NCBI GenBank assembly: GCA_951812725.1
Contig: OX638330.1
Coordinates: 558,001 to 622,000, forward strand
Direction of reading: 5' to 3'
Source: an uncultured Caldilineaceae bacterium
Lineage (GTDB): Bacteria > Chloroflexota > Anaerolineae > Caldilineales > Caldilineaceae
DNA length: 64,000 nt
Of this stretch, positions 41,511 through 50,603 are shown one piece after another. The notes below the pieces were generated by a model, which saw nothing but the letters and a program-made list of their open reading frames with translations, was not told the DNA's origin and did not search any database. Position 1 is the first letter of the stretch, and each line of letters starts with the position of its first letter. The position numbers and the translations under genes were made by a program.

Positions 41511-43988
41511 ATGAGCTACGAAACGCAAGATTTTCTGCGCGGCGTAATCGAACGCATCACCTTTCACAACGAAGAGAACGGCTATACTGTCGCCAAGCTG
41601 GCGCTGGAACAGCCCACGCGTCAGCTGCCTCACTGGCAGAAGGAAGCGGCAATCGTTGGTGACATGGTCGGCGTCAATGTGGGGGAGGCGGTGGAGCTGC
41701 GCGGGCGCTGGGAGGTACATCCGCAGTATGGCAAGCAGTTTACGGTTGACGGGATGCGGTCGGTGCTGCCGGCTACGGTTGCGGGCATCGAGAAGTATCT
41801 TGGAAGCGGCCTGATCAAAGGCGTAGGCCCGGTGACTGCCAAGCGCGTGGTTGCCCATTTTGGCAGAGAGACGCTTGATATAATCGACAACCATCCGGAG
41901 CGGCTGTCCGAGGTGAGCGGGGTGGGCCGCAAAAGAATCTCGATGATCAACGCGGCCTGGATCGAGCAGAAAGCGATCAAGGAGGTGATGATCTTTCTGC
42001 AGGGCCACGGTGTCAGCGCCGGCCTGGCGGCCAAGATCTATAAGCGTTACGGCGACAGCGCGATCGAGACCGTGCAGCGCAATCCATACCGGCTCTCTGA
42101 GGACATTTATGGCATTGGCTTCCTGACGGCGGACAGGATCGCCCAGGCGTTGGGGATCGCTCGAGACGCGCCGCAGCGCATTGCCGCGGGTGTCGAGTTT
42201 ACGCTCAACCGGGCCGCGGACGAGGGCCATGTTTATCTGCCAAGCGCGGAACTGATCGAGAAGGCGAACGAACTCCTGCAAGTTGGGGCGGAGAAGACGG
42301 CGGCTGGGCTGCTGCATCTGAAGGCGTCAGACCGGGTCAAGCTGGCGGCGGGGCCGGGCGAGGAGGCGGAGTCGCTGCACTGGGCGGTGGCGGAGATATT
42401 CGAGCCGTCGAGCGCGCCGCCTTTGCCGCTGCTGCGGGAAGGCGGCGGCGCCGATGAAGAGCCTAAAGCAGAGCAGACCGAGAGCGTGCTGCAAGCTGGT
42501 AGGGCGGCATATCTGACGCCGATGTACTACGCCGAAGTGGGCGTCAGTAACCGGCTGGCGCGGTTGATGCAGGGTTACACGGGCGCGTCGATTGCGGTCC
42601 ATTCGGGGGCCGGCCCGCTTGGCGCTTTTCAAAAGCAGGACTGGGAAGGAAGATTCGCCGAACTCGAAGCGCGGGCGAGTGAAGAGGATAGCCCCTTGCG
42701 TCTGGTAGCGCGGCAGCGGGATGCGGTGCGAGCGGCGTTGACCAACCGGCTGACGGTGCTAACGGGGGGACCCGGCACGGGCAAGACGACCGTTGTCCGC
42801 ACCATAATCGAACTGTGCGAGGAAGCGGGGGCAGAGGCAATTCTGGCGGCGCCTACGGGCCGGGCCGCCAAGCGCCTCGCGGAGACGACAGGCCGTCCGG
42901 CGAAGACGGTGCACAGGCTGCTGCAGTTTCAGCCGGGGGCGGGCATGTCGTTCAAACGCGACGAGGAGCATCCGCTGGCCGGCGACCTGCTGATCGTGGA
43001 CGAGTCCTCCATGCTGGACTTAGTTCTGACGAACCATCTGCTCAAGGCGATCCCGGCGGGGATGTCTCTGCTGCTGGTGGGAGACATCGATCAGCTGCCA
43101 AGTGTGGGCGCCGGCAATGTGCTGGGGGATGTGATTGCGGCGATTGAAGAAGAGGATGCTTTGTCGCGGCAGGTTTCCGGGGCAGAGTCCGGGCGCGGGG
43201 CGGCGGTGGTGCGGCTGGAAACGATCTTCCGGCAGGCCGCCGGGAGCTATATTGTTGAGAATGCGCATCGTATCAACCGCGGCCAGTTGCCGGTAGTGAC
43301 GCGGACAGCCGGGGAGGAGAGGGCCGAGGCCGAGGACTTCTTTCTGTTCCGCACTGAAGAGCCTGAACGGGCCGCCGAGTTGTGCGTGGAACTGGTCCAG
43401 GAGCGCATCCCCCGCCGTTTTGGCATTCCGTCTGCGGACATTCAGGTGCTCAGCCCGATGCACCGCGGCGCCGCGGGCGTGACGTCGCTCAATGAAACTA
43501 TCCAGCAAGCGCTCAATCCGCCTCAAACTGACAGCGCGGAGCGCGCTTTCGGTAGCCGAGTCTACCGCACAGGTGACCGGGTGATGCAGGTGCGTAACAA
43601 CTATGACAAAGATGTGTTCAATGGCGATATGGGCTATATTAAGGCGGTCGATCTGATTGAACAGCATGTTACGGTCGAGATCGATGGGCGCGTGGTTGGT
43701 TATGATTTCCAGGAGCTGGACGAGCTGGTCCATGCCTACGCTGTCAGCGTACATAAGAGCCAGGGCAGTGAATTCCCGGCAGTCGTTATTCCCGTGCTTA
43801 CGAGCCATTACATTTTACTTCAGCGCAATCTCCTATACACGGCTGTTACGCGCGCCAAGCGACTGGTCGTGTTGGTGGGACAACCGAGAGCAATAGGCAT
43901 AGCCGTTGGCAATGACGAGGTGGCCCAGCGTTACAGCGGGCTGACCGAGCGGCTGCGGCGTGCGACAGCAACGGAGATCTATCTATGA
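41511..43988 (+). CDS. recD2: RecD2-type DNA helicase
   Basis: 825 residues from the ATG at 41511; RecD2 homologues also start just before the GVIERITFHNEENGYTVAKL strand. An N-terminal OB-like domain and helix-hairpin-helix repeats (GVGPVTAKRVVAHFG, SEVSGVGRKRI) precede the SF1 motor: Walker A GGPGTGKTT (residues 419-427), Walker B VDESSML, motif III GDIDQLPSVGAGNVLGD and motif V/VI HKSQGSEFPAVV. It is longer than many RecD2s because of a Glu/Pro-rich insert at about residues 275-330. Acts in recombination or repair without RecBC. Confidence 0.93.
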   Translation: MSYETQDFLRGVIERITFHNEENGYTVAKLALEQPTRQLPHWQKEAAIVGDMVGVNVGEAVELRGRWEVHPQYGKQFTVDGMRSVLPATVAGIEKYLGSGLIKGVGPVTAKRVVAHFGRETLDIIDNHPERLSEVSGVGRKRISMINAAWIEQKAIKEVMIFLQGHGVSAGLAAKIYKRYGDSAIETVQRNPYRLSEDIYGIGFLTADRIAQALGIARDAPQRIAAGVEFTLNRAADEGHVYLPSAELIEKANELLQVGAEKTAAGLLHLKASDRVKLAAGPGEEAESLHWAVAEIFEPSSAPPLPLLREGGGADEEPKAEQTESVLQAGRAAYLTPMYYAEVGVSNRLARLMQGYTGASIAVHSGAGPLGAFQKQDWEGRFAELEARASEEDSPLRLVARQRDAVRAALTNRLTVLTGGPGTGKTTVVRTIIELCEEAGAEAILAAPTGRAAKRLAETTGRPAKTVHRLLQFQPGAGMSFKRDEEHPLAGDLLIVDESSMLDLVLTNHLLKAIPAGMSLLLVGDIDQLPSVGAGNVLGDVIAAIEEEDALSRQVSGAESGRGAAVVRLETIFRQAAGSYIVENAHRINRGQLPVVTRTAGEERAEAEDFFLFRTEEPERAAELCVELVQERIPRRFGIPSADIQVLSPMHRGAAGVTSLNETIQQALNPPQTDSAERAFGSRVYRTGDRVMQVRNNYDKDVFNGDMGYIKAVDLIEQHVTVEIDGRVVGYDFQELDELVHAYAVSVHKSQGSEFPAVVIPVLTSHYILLQRNLLYTAVTRAKRLVVLVGQPRAIGIAVGNDEVAQRYSGLTERLRRATATEIYL

Positions 43989-44767
43989 GCAATAATGGAA
44001 AGCCAGCAATCGCGGTACAGCTCTATAGTCTGCGTCACCTTTCGGACAGTTTTGCCGACATCGCGGCCGCGGCGGCCGCGGCCGGCTATGAAGGTGTCGA
44101 GCTAATCCATTTGCCGGACCATTCGGGTGCGGAAGCGAAAGCGGTTTTGGATGAGCACGGATTGCAGGCTGTGTCAGCGCACGTGCCTTACCAGGCGCTG
44201 GCGGAAGATTTTTCCGCTACGGTCGACTTTCATCGCGCGGTTGGGAACGACCTTCTGATTTTGCCGATGCCTGATCCCGATGTGCGGAACGCCGCCAATG
44301 CCGAAACGTGGCGCGTCTTCGGGCAGACGCTTAATGAACTGGGGCGGCGCTGCCGAGACGAGGGTATGCGGCTGGGCTATCATAATCATGCCTTTGAGAT
44401 GGCAGAGTACGACGGTGCGCGTGCGATCGACTGGCTGCTGGCGAACGCCGAAGTGGAGAACCTTTTCTGGGAGCCCGATCTGGCGTGGATTACCGATGGC
44501 GGCGCTCCCGCCGTGGAATTGGTGCGGAAATACGCTGGACGCTGTCCTCACATCCATGCTAAGGACCTGGCGCCGGCGGGGGAAAACGAGGATCAGATGG
44601 GTTTGGCTGATGTTGGATACGGGAAGTTGGACTGGGACGCGCTGTTGCCGGCCTGCAAGGCGGCGGGCGCCGAGTGTTATATTGTCGAACACGACCTGCC
44701 TAAGGACCCGGTCGCCAGTGTCCGCCGGAGTCGGGAGTTCCTGGTAAGCCGGGCGCAGCTGATGTGA
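43985..44767 (+). CDS. Sugar phosphate isomerase/epimerase (AP endonuclease 2-like TIM barrel)
   Basis: 260 residues. The first strand and metal-site residues follow the xylose isomerase-like pattern: GVELIHLP, RLGYHNHAFEM, FWEPDLAWIT, HIHAKDLAP and CYIVEHD supply Glu/Asp/His ligands. Its ATG overlaps the recD2 stop (ATGA), so it is translationally coupled to a DNA repair gene despite an apparently unrelated role. Probable inosose, keto-sugar or related isomerase. Confidence 0.85.
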   Translation: MSNNGKPAIAVQLYSLRHLSDSFADIAAAAAAAGYEGVELIHLPDHSGAEAKAVLDEHGLQAVSAHVPYQALAEDFSATVDFHRAVGNDLLILPMPDPDVRNAANAETWRVFGQTLNELGRRCRDEGMRLGYHNHAFEMAEYDGARAIDWLLANAEVENLFWEPDLAWITDGGAPAVELVRKYAGRCPHIHAKDLAPAGENEDQMGLADVGYGKLDWDALLPACKAAGAECYIVEHDLPKDPVASVRRSREFLVSRAQLM

Positions 44768-44930
44768 GGTTTGGGGCAAGATTCCGCTATGCCCGGCACT
44801 GTGCAGTATCAGAATGTACTGCAGAGAGCGGGACACTTTCGCTTCCGCTGGCAAACGTCGTGAAACGCTTTGTCGCCCGTCGGAATTCAGTTCAGTGTTT
44901 GTTTTATGAAGAAATGTTTCGGAGAGAATC

Positions 44931-45347
44931 TTGGCAAATTCGGCGATGTTTGAAGGGCTTGTGTTCGATGAACGCCGAAATGCGGCGCAGGTGAGACATG
45001 TGGGCGAGCGTGCCTGCTATGTCGTCGACGAGGATGGCTTTCTGCGCCACATCGACGCCGCGCAAGTGGATATGCAGGTGATCGAGTTCTTAAAGGGTCA
45101 AGTGGACCAGCATCGAGACCTGGCCGTGAGCGGCATGTTGGACCTGATGGGCAAAGACGACATCTTCTCCAAGGCGGCGGTAGAGTCATCTATCGACAAT
45201 ATCGATCAGGCGGTTGGACAGGCGATCCCTGAGCAGTCGCGTCAATGGCTGGGGATGATGGGTTTTCGGGTCGTCATCAACGACCAGGGCGAGGTAGTGG
45301 ACATCGAAATGCCTGCGGGGGAAATCGAAGAGGGCGACGAATACTGA
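44931..45347 (+). CDS. Conserved hypothetical protein
   Basis: 138 residues. The TTG at 44931 is preferred over an ATG at 44946 because GGAGAG lies about five bases before it. The N-terminal half (LVFDERRNAAQVRHVGERAC, CYVVDEDGFLRHI) looks like a small beta domain. The C-terminal half is helical (GKDDIFSKAAVESSIDN) and ends with a strand, GFRVVINDQGEVVDIEMP. It has no signal peptide or catalytic motif. I recognise it as a conserved family without a known role. Confidence 0.75.
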   Translation: MANSAMFEGLVFDERRNAAQVRHVGERACYVVDEDGFLRHIDAAQVDMQVIEFLKGQVDQHRDLAVSGMLDLMGKDDIFSKAAVESSIDNIDQAVGQAIPEQSRQWLGMMGFRVVINDQGEVVDIEMPAGEIEEGDEY

Positions 45348-45353
45348 TTGAGG

Positions 45354-45395
45354 GCCGGCGAGAGAGAGGGAATACTGGCCTCCCTGCTCGCCGGC
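45354..45395. terminator. Hairpin between convergent genes
   Basis: GCCGGCGAG and CTCGCCGGC form a 9-bp outer stem (45354-45362/45387-45395), with an inner AGGGA/TCCCT stem. It sits between the stops of the two convergent genes at 45347 and 45402. There is no strong T run, so a shared partial terminator or 3'-end stabiliser is inferred. Confidence 0.55.
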
Positions 45396-45401
45396 ATTCG
45401 G

Positions 45402-47309
45402 TCATTTGGCAAGATGCCAGTCGGGATCGGTCAGCGCCTCGTAGACGACGCCGCCTTCGACATTGCGGGGCATCGGAATCCCCAGCATGTAGCATAAGGT
45501 TGGCGCGACATCGACTGCGCGCACCTGTCCCTGCAGTGCCACGCCTTGTTTGACGCCGGGACCGGCCAGGACGAAGGTGCAGTGCTGCCCGGCTATGCCG
45601 AAACTGACCGAGGGCAGCTGTTTGCCGTGGGCGCCGTCGAATTCGGGCCGCAGGGCGTAAACCACGTCTCCAGTTGTGTCGCCCCAGAGGTTGACCATCT
45701 CCGCGTCCTCTCGCGTCAGCGCCAGCGCAAAGGGATGGCGGCCGGTGGCTGGGTCGGTGTAGGCGTGAAGCGCGGCGATTATCTCCAGTCGGGTCTTCTG
45801 ATAGTCCTCCGCAGGTACGATGCCGGTGGGCTCGCGTCCTTCCAGATTGATGAATACATGCACCAGGCCCACTGCGGCTGCGCGCGTGCGCGACCAGTCT
45901 ACGGTACGTTCCCCGTTCTCTTCTTTATAGACCAAGAAGCCGGCCTGTTCCAGCACGTCGTCGATCTCCACGGCCTGGAACTGGTTGGGTGTGCCGCCGT
46001 GGTCGGAAACGAGGCAGATCAAGGTTTCTTCGTCGGCAAGGTGGGCAACACGGCCGATCATATCGTCGATTGAGCTGTAGGTGCGGATCACGCCGTCGAG
46101 GCATCGCTTCTGCGTTTTTTCATCGGCACCGCTGAATTTTTCGGCCTGGCCAAGGAAGAAGTGGCTGGTATAGTCGGAGGCGTGGGTCTCGATGAAGAGC
46201 ATCGTCCAGTCTTTGCGGCTGGAGGTGAGATAGTCGGCCACGTCGGCGAGGCGCTCGTGATGGAAATCAAGCAACTCGAAATAGGAGTCATCGTCCATGA
46301 TTCCCAAGGCGTCACGGGCCGGATTCTGGAGGAAGTTGCCGACATGTTGGTCTATTTCGTCGGCAACGCCGGCTGGCTTCGTGTAGCCGCTGATGGGCCA
46401 GATTTGGGGGACGAACAGCTCGAAGGCGTCGGCCTCTGGGGTCAGGTTAACCAGTTTCAGGCGCACGTAGCCGCCAAGCTCCTCGCCGTCGATTTCAAAC
46501 TGGTCCAGCCACCATTCGCTCCAGTCGCCCGCTGCCAGATCGGCAACCGAGGTGCCGCCGTCGCGCGAGCGGCAGATGCGCACGCGGTCGTAGCCGTCGT
46601 CACCGGAGGCGTAAATGAGGCCGTAGAAGGTCTTGGGTGTGCCATTTTCGCCGCGCAACATCGTGTCGCGGCCGCGTGCCAATGGTTGGATTGTCAGCTC
46701 TACCTCTTTGGCCGGGCGGCTTGAGGGCGGCAGGGCGGTCCAGTTGCCTGCCTCGTTGATCGTCACCGGGTCGACGTCGGAGCCGGTCTGCAGGGCGCTG
46801 GGGTCTAGCGTTTCCGGATCGCGCTGGCCGCCGATGGTGCGCCGCTGCCATTTGCCGGCCACGAAGAGGTGATAGCCGGCGATCTGGTGATAGTTGGAGA
46901 CGCCGGGCCCTGTGCCCTCCACCTGAACGCCGCTGGTTACGGTCGGGGGCCAGGACATTTCCCACTTGACCAGCAGGGGCGTGCCTCCGGCGCGCTCGAC
47001 GGTGTTCCACAGGTATTCGGCTTGCGACAGTTCGGTGTTGATGCCCCAGACGGTCTCATCCAGTTTGGCGCCCAGTTTGCGGATGTTGAAATCCATCACG
47101 CCGTGGTTTCCGGGCCAGGCGCCGGTGGAGGTGGCGGTCCACCCCGGGGGCGTCAGAGTGGGGAAGACGCCGATCATGTTGCGATGTACACCTCGTTGCA
47201 TCAGTTTGCCGAGATGGGGCATGTGGCCCCCGTTCACCATATTTATGACCAGTTCCATGCTGGCGCCGTCCATGCCGATCATGATAGCGCGCCGTGCCGG
47301 GCTTTGCAT
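45402..47309 (-). CDS. Alkaline phosphatase-superfamily phosphodiesterase
   Basis: 635 residues from the ATG at 47309 (AAAGGAG upstream). The frame stays open leftward-upstream through a MITE-like element, but that extension is not protein. Metal-site motifs follow the nucleotide pyrophosphatase/phosphodiesterase type: MIGMDGASM with the first Asp, FPTLTPPGWTATSTG with the nucleophile Thr, and LVSDHGGTPNQF and HASDYTSHFFLG with Asp/His ligands. No signal peptide, so probably cytoplasmic. The substrate is unknown; sugar-phosphate or nucleotide esters are likely. Confidence 0.85.
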   Translation of the reverse strand: MQSPARRAIMIGMDGASMELVINMVNGGHMPHLGKLMQRGVHRNMIGVFPTLTPPGWTATSTGAWPGNHGVMDFNIRKLGAKLDETVWGINTELSQAEYLWNTVERAGGTPLLVKWEMSWPPTVTSGVQVEGTGPGVSNYHQIAGYHLFVAGKWQRRTIGGQRDPETLDPSALQTGSDVDPVTINEAGNWTALPPSSRPAKEVELTIQPLARGRDTMLRGENGTPKTFYGLIYASGDDGYDRVRICRSRDGGTSVADLAAGDWSEWWLDQFEIDGEELGGYVRLKLVNLTPEADAFELFVPQIWPISGYTKPAGVADEIDQHVGNFLQNPARDALGIMDDDSYFELLDFHHERLADVADYLTSSRKDWTMLFIETHASDYTSHFFLGQAEKFSGADEKTQKRCLDGVIRTYSSIDDMIGRVAHLADEETLICLVSDHGGTPNQFQAVEIDDVLEQAGFLVYKEENGERTVDWSRTRAAAVGLVHVFINLEGREPTGIVPAEDYQKTRLEIIAALHAYTDPATGRHPFALALTREDAEMVNLWGDTTGDVVYALRPEFDGAHGKQLPSVSFGIAGQHCTFVLAGPGVKQGVALQGQVRAVDVAPTLCYMLGIPMPRNVEGGVVYEALTDPDWHLAK

Positions 47310-47594
47310 CTCTCTCTCCTTTAACTGGTTGCGATTGCACTGTTTGGCGGTCCGAATTTCTGGACTGCCGCGGGTCATCCATGCAGAAGGATAAGGATTT
47401 ACATGATAACCCGCAACCGGGCAGAATTCACAAAGTAGGCAGCGGGCAGCAGGAATCGGCTGCTGTTTTTCGCTCAGGGCATCTGCTTCCAATGTCCTGC
47501 ACACACCAACGCGGCGCCCCCCTTTTCCTGACCCTGATACCATCCACTGGCCTCCGTTCATCAGGGCATTTTGAGGTCTGATGAATTCTGTCAA
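47310..47594. other. Upstream region of phosphodiesterase gene
   Basis: No gene supported. The 47595-47881 part that follows is the MITE-like element copy 5. Confidence 0.4.
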
Positions 47595-47881
47595 AACCAC
47601 AGATCCTGAGCCATATTCAGTGGCTGTCTTGACCAGCGTTTTATCCCTGCTGCCACTCAGGCTATCCAACTGCATATTCGGTTGGCGGCAGCCAGGTAGG
47701 TGGAGCGGCATTGCTGGAATGCGGAGACAAGGTCGGTGAGCGATGGTTTTGGAGGGGGGCGTTGCGGGGGCGCAGCCCCTGCACAAGAGAGGGCGCTTGC
47801 GCCCGACCGCCCATATACAGAAAGGAATGCGGGGAGAGAGGCTACTTTATCTCGCCTCGTTCAAGGTTGCGGAGTAATTGC
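47595..47881. mobile_element. MITE-like element, copy 5 (compensatory hairpin change)
   Basis: About 287 bp with shared GTGGCTGTCTTGACC, ATTCGGTTGGC and GGTCGGTGAGCGATGG segments. The first core hairpin is unchanged. In the second, GGGCC-GAA-GGCCC of the other copies is replaced by GGGCGC-TT-GCGCCC, so both arms changed together and pairing is kept. The terminal repeats are decayed (GATCCTGAGCC left, TGCGGAGTAATTGC right). Confidence 0.7.
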
Positions 47882-47923
47882 AGTTGCTTAAGTGCCGAAA
47901 AAACCAGAGACTGACTCTGAAAA

Positions 47924-48832
47924 TTACTTTTCAACCATCGCCCGTGTGGCCAGAGCGGGAACAACGCCCAGGCGCTGACAGGCAAGCGCGCCGCATCGGT
48001 TGGCAAAGGCGGCGGCCTGCGCGAGGCTTTTCCCTTCGGCCAGCGCCACGGCCAGGCCGGCGTTGAAAGCATCACCGGCGCCGGTTGTGTCGACGACGTC
48101 GACGGGGATGCCGGCTACCGACTGCTGCCCGTCGCCGGTCAGGAGGAGGGCGCCTTTCTCTCCCCTGGTGACGATGAGGTTGCCGACGCCGCGGGCGCGC
48201 AGCTGGCGGGCCAGTTCGAGGGTGTCGGTGGGGTCGTCGGGGGCAAGCCCGAGAAGGATGCGCAGCTCGGTCTCGTTCGGGGTGAGGTAGTCGACATTTT
48301 GCAGGACGCTGCTGTCGAGCGCGGTGGCCGGCGCGGGATTGAGGATGGTGCGGACGCCGTGCTTCTTGCCCAGCGCCATTGCCTGGGCCGCGGCCACAAC
48401 AGGTATTTCCAGCACGGACATCACCACGTCACTGCGCGCGATCTGCTCTTCGACCTGGTCGACGAAGGCGCTGTCCATCAGTTCATTCGCGCCCATGTCG
48501 AGAATGATGCCGTTTTCGCCCTCGGCGTTGAGGATGATGAAGCCGACGCCTGTGGCCATCGCCGTCGTCTGTTGCAGCCAGGTCGTATCGACGCCCTCGT
48601 GGGCGTAGAGGTCAGTGGCGATTTCGCCCAGTTTGTCGGCGCCGATGATGCCGGCGAAGTGGGCCTGCGCGCCCAGCCGGGCTACGCCGACAGCCTGGTT
48701 GGAGCCCTTGCCGCCCGGCCCCATGTCAAAGTCGGACCCGACGAGTGTTTCGCCAAAGACCGGCATGCGCTGTGTCCGCAGGGTCATGCCCACGGCGAAG
48801 CTGCCGACAACTGTGATTACGGGCCTGGTCAT
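47924..48832 (-). CDS. rbsK: Ribokinase
   Basis: 302 residues from the ATG at 48832 (GGAG upstream). PfkB-family motifs: GGKGSNQAVGVARLGAQ near the N-terminus, LNPAPATAL and PNETEL, and the catalytic DTTGAGDAFNAGLAVAL with the base Asp. Phosphorylates ribose or a close sugar with ATP. It follows the ferritin-like gene by 46 bases in the same direction. It could process sugars brought in by the ABC importers, but a direct link is inferred. Confidence 0.88.
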   Translation of the reverse strand: MTRPVITVVGSFAVGMTLRTQRMPVFGETLVGSDFDMGPGGKGSNQAVGVARLGAQAHFAGIIGADKLGEIATDLYAHEGVDTTWLQQTTAMATGVGFIILNAEGENGIILDMGANELMDSAFVDQVEEQIARSDVVMSVLEIPVVAAAQAMALGKKHGVRTILNPAPATALDSSVLQNVDYLTPNETELRILLGLAPDDPTDTLELARQLRARGVGNLIVTRGEKGALLLTGDGQQSVAGIPVDVVDTTGAGDAFNAGLAVALAEGKSLAQAAAFANRCGALACQRLGVVPALATRAMVEK

Positions 48833-48878
48833 CGGATCGTCTCCTTTTGCGGGCAGTTTGTCGTCCTTGTGTTGGAGC

Positions 48879-50237
48879 CTAGGCGGCACTTGTGGGCTGG
48901 GCTGCTTTTGCATGATCGTTCAGGCCGGCCTCTCCTGCTTTGGCGATCATCGCCTCTGCGACCTGACGGATTTCGGCCCGCTCGGCGTCGGTGGCGGCGG
49001 CAATCTCAACGGCAACCAGCTCGTCGCAGCGCCGGTGCAGGCCGTCCATGTCGGGAATCCGGTCGGGGAACTTGGCGTGAAGCGCGTTGTGCCAGCGTTT
49101 GCCGTAGGCAGCGTGGATGGTCTCATCAGCCCAGTCGAATTCCATGTCGTGCTGGCTCATCCTGTCCTGGTACTGCGCGAAGGCTTCCGCCCGCTTGACC
49201 TTGTTACCGATATTCTTGGTTTCAAAATAGTGAAGCATGCCGAGTCGGATGATCGGTTCCTGCCCGGCCGCGCTGTCGTAGATGTAGCTGCCGAGGGGCA
49301 TCTCGTGCAGTTCGAAGCCCCAAGCCTTTAGCCGTTCATAGCCCATCAGCACGTGGCGGCTCTCATCGTAGGTCCAGCGGGCGGCATCGTAGATATAGTC
49401 CCAATCGAGATCGTCGGCGAAGGCGTGCAAGATAGCGCCGCCCGTTTCTACCGCCCATACTTCGTTCAGATGACTGACACCGCTGCGCAGCTGCAGGTTG
49501 ATGCCCTCGCCGTAGGCAAAGTTGGGATCGACGATATCGGGCCAGTAGTAGTGGCAGAGATGGAAGCGGGGGTCGCGGGCGGGAATCTCCGCCAGTTGAA
49601 AGGGTCGGCGACCTGGCAGGTCATTCGGCGAAATCGCCGGGTGAGGCGAATCGAGGGTCAAACCGCCTACCTCGGCCAATCTTTCCTCAAGTGACGAGGC
49701 CCAGCGCTCCGCTTCCTGGCGTTGTTCAGGTTCGGACTCAGACATCGCTTCCGCCTGGCCCTCCAGCCAGGCGATCTGGGTTTCTTTCTCCTCGATCGCC
49801 AGATTGAGAGCACGCAAAATTGGGCCGTCGCTAAGGTCGTCGGCACAGTCGATGTAACTCTTGTATGCGGAAAGGAGGGCAGGCTTAAAAACTGTGGCAA
49901 GCGCGTGAATGAAAGCCTGTCCGCTGGGGGCGTGAATCGACGCATCGAAGATCTCGATTAGAGGTGCATCTTCGCCGATTTCCAGCATGCGCCTGGGGTA
50001 TCGAAGCTCGAAGACCCGTTCGCGAAAGGCATGCGCCGACAGCGTGTCCTGCCAGGTGAAACGCGGCAGCGTCATCTTCGCTTCCAGCGGGGCGATTCCG
50101 GCCAGCCATGCCGACTGGCTGATTATCAGTGACCGCTCACACAGGTAGAAACGTTTGAGCACGGTTGCCGCGTCAAGACGCAGGAAATGGGCGCGGGGAT
50201 GCTCCCCAGGAAGGTAGCGATTATTGTTGTCGGTCAT
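48879..50237 (-). CDS. Ferritin-like (DUF455-type) protein
   Basis: 452 residues. The C-terminal half has a diiron-type helical pattern: LNEVWAVETGGAILHAFADD, then YDESRHVLMGYERL (ExxH), LHYFETKNIG and WADETIHAAYGKRW (ExxH). The N-terminal half is helical with a charged linker (SESEPEQRQEAERWASSLEE). No signal peptide. It could be an oxidase or oxygenase, or a metal-binding protein. Reaction unknown; the upstream position relative to ribokinase suggests co-transcription. Confidence 0.7.
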   Translation of the reverse strand: MTDNNNRYLPGEHPRAHFLRLDAATVLKRFYLCERSLIISQSAWLAGIAPLEAKMTLPRFTWQDTLSAHAFRERVFELRYPRRMLEIGEDAPLIEIFDASIHAPSGQAFIHALATVFKPALLSAYKSYIDCADDLSDGPILRALNLAIEEKETQIAWLEGQAEAMSESEPEQRQEAERWASSLEERLAEVGGLTLDSPHPAISPNDLPGRRPFQLAEIPARDPRFHLCHYYWPDIVDPNFAYGEGINLQLRSGVSHLNEVWAVETGGAILHAFADDLDWDYIYDAARWTYDESRHVLMGYERLKAWGFELHEMPLGSYIYDSAAGQEPIIRLGMLHYFETKNIGNKVKRAEAFAQYQDRMSQHDMEFDWADETIHAAYGKRWHNALHAKFPDRIPDMDGLHRRCDELVAVEIAAATDAERAEIRQVAEAMIAKAGEAGLNDHAKAAQPTSAA

Positions 50238-50250
50238 TATTTCACCTCAA

Positions 50251-50550
50251 GTAGCTACTAAGCCGCACACAGTGTTTGTCTTGACAAACTCTTCATCTTC
50301 GCCGCCGCTCGGGCTTTGTGATGACGTATTCGGTTGGCAGCCGGCAGGTTGGTTGGGGCGCACTGTCGGCATGCCACGATGGTGGGGAAAAGCAAGTACG
50401 GTGGGTAGCCAGAGGGGGGCGTTGCGGGGGCGCAGCCCCTGCACAAGGGAGGGCCGAAGGCCCGACCGCCCATAATATAACAATGAGGGGAGAGAGCACC
50501 TTTGCTCCCCTCGTACCTGTTTGCGAACCCAGCTGCGGCTGAGTAGTTAC
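50251..50550. mobile_element. MITE-like element, copy 6
   Basis: 300 bp with well-kept ends: left GTAGCTACTAAGCCGCA, and the reverse complement of the right end GTAACTACTCAGCCGCA (15 of 17 matches). Double-hairpin core at 50416-50472, plus a third stem, GAGGGGAG/CTCCCCTC, near 50486-50512. Flanks are CACCTCAA and CACCTGAC, sharing CACCT with the target of copy 1. It lies between the ferritin-like gene and the permease gene at 50604. Confidence 0.78.
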
Positions 50551-50603
50551 CACCTGACTTAGTTCTTTGCTTGCCCCTCTGCCTCGGGCCGCGGTTACTG
50601 CTG

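Noticed and set aside
47310..47786. N-terminal extension of the phosphodiesterase through the MITE-like element
   Set aside because: The MCRGCAPATPPSKT peptide is simply the MITE core read in one frame and recurs at other copies; AAAGGAG marks the ATG at 47309.
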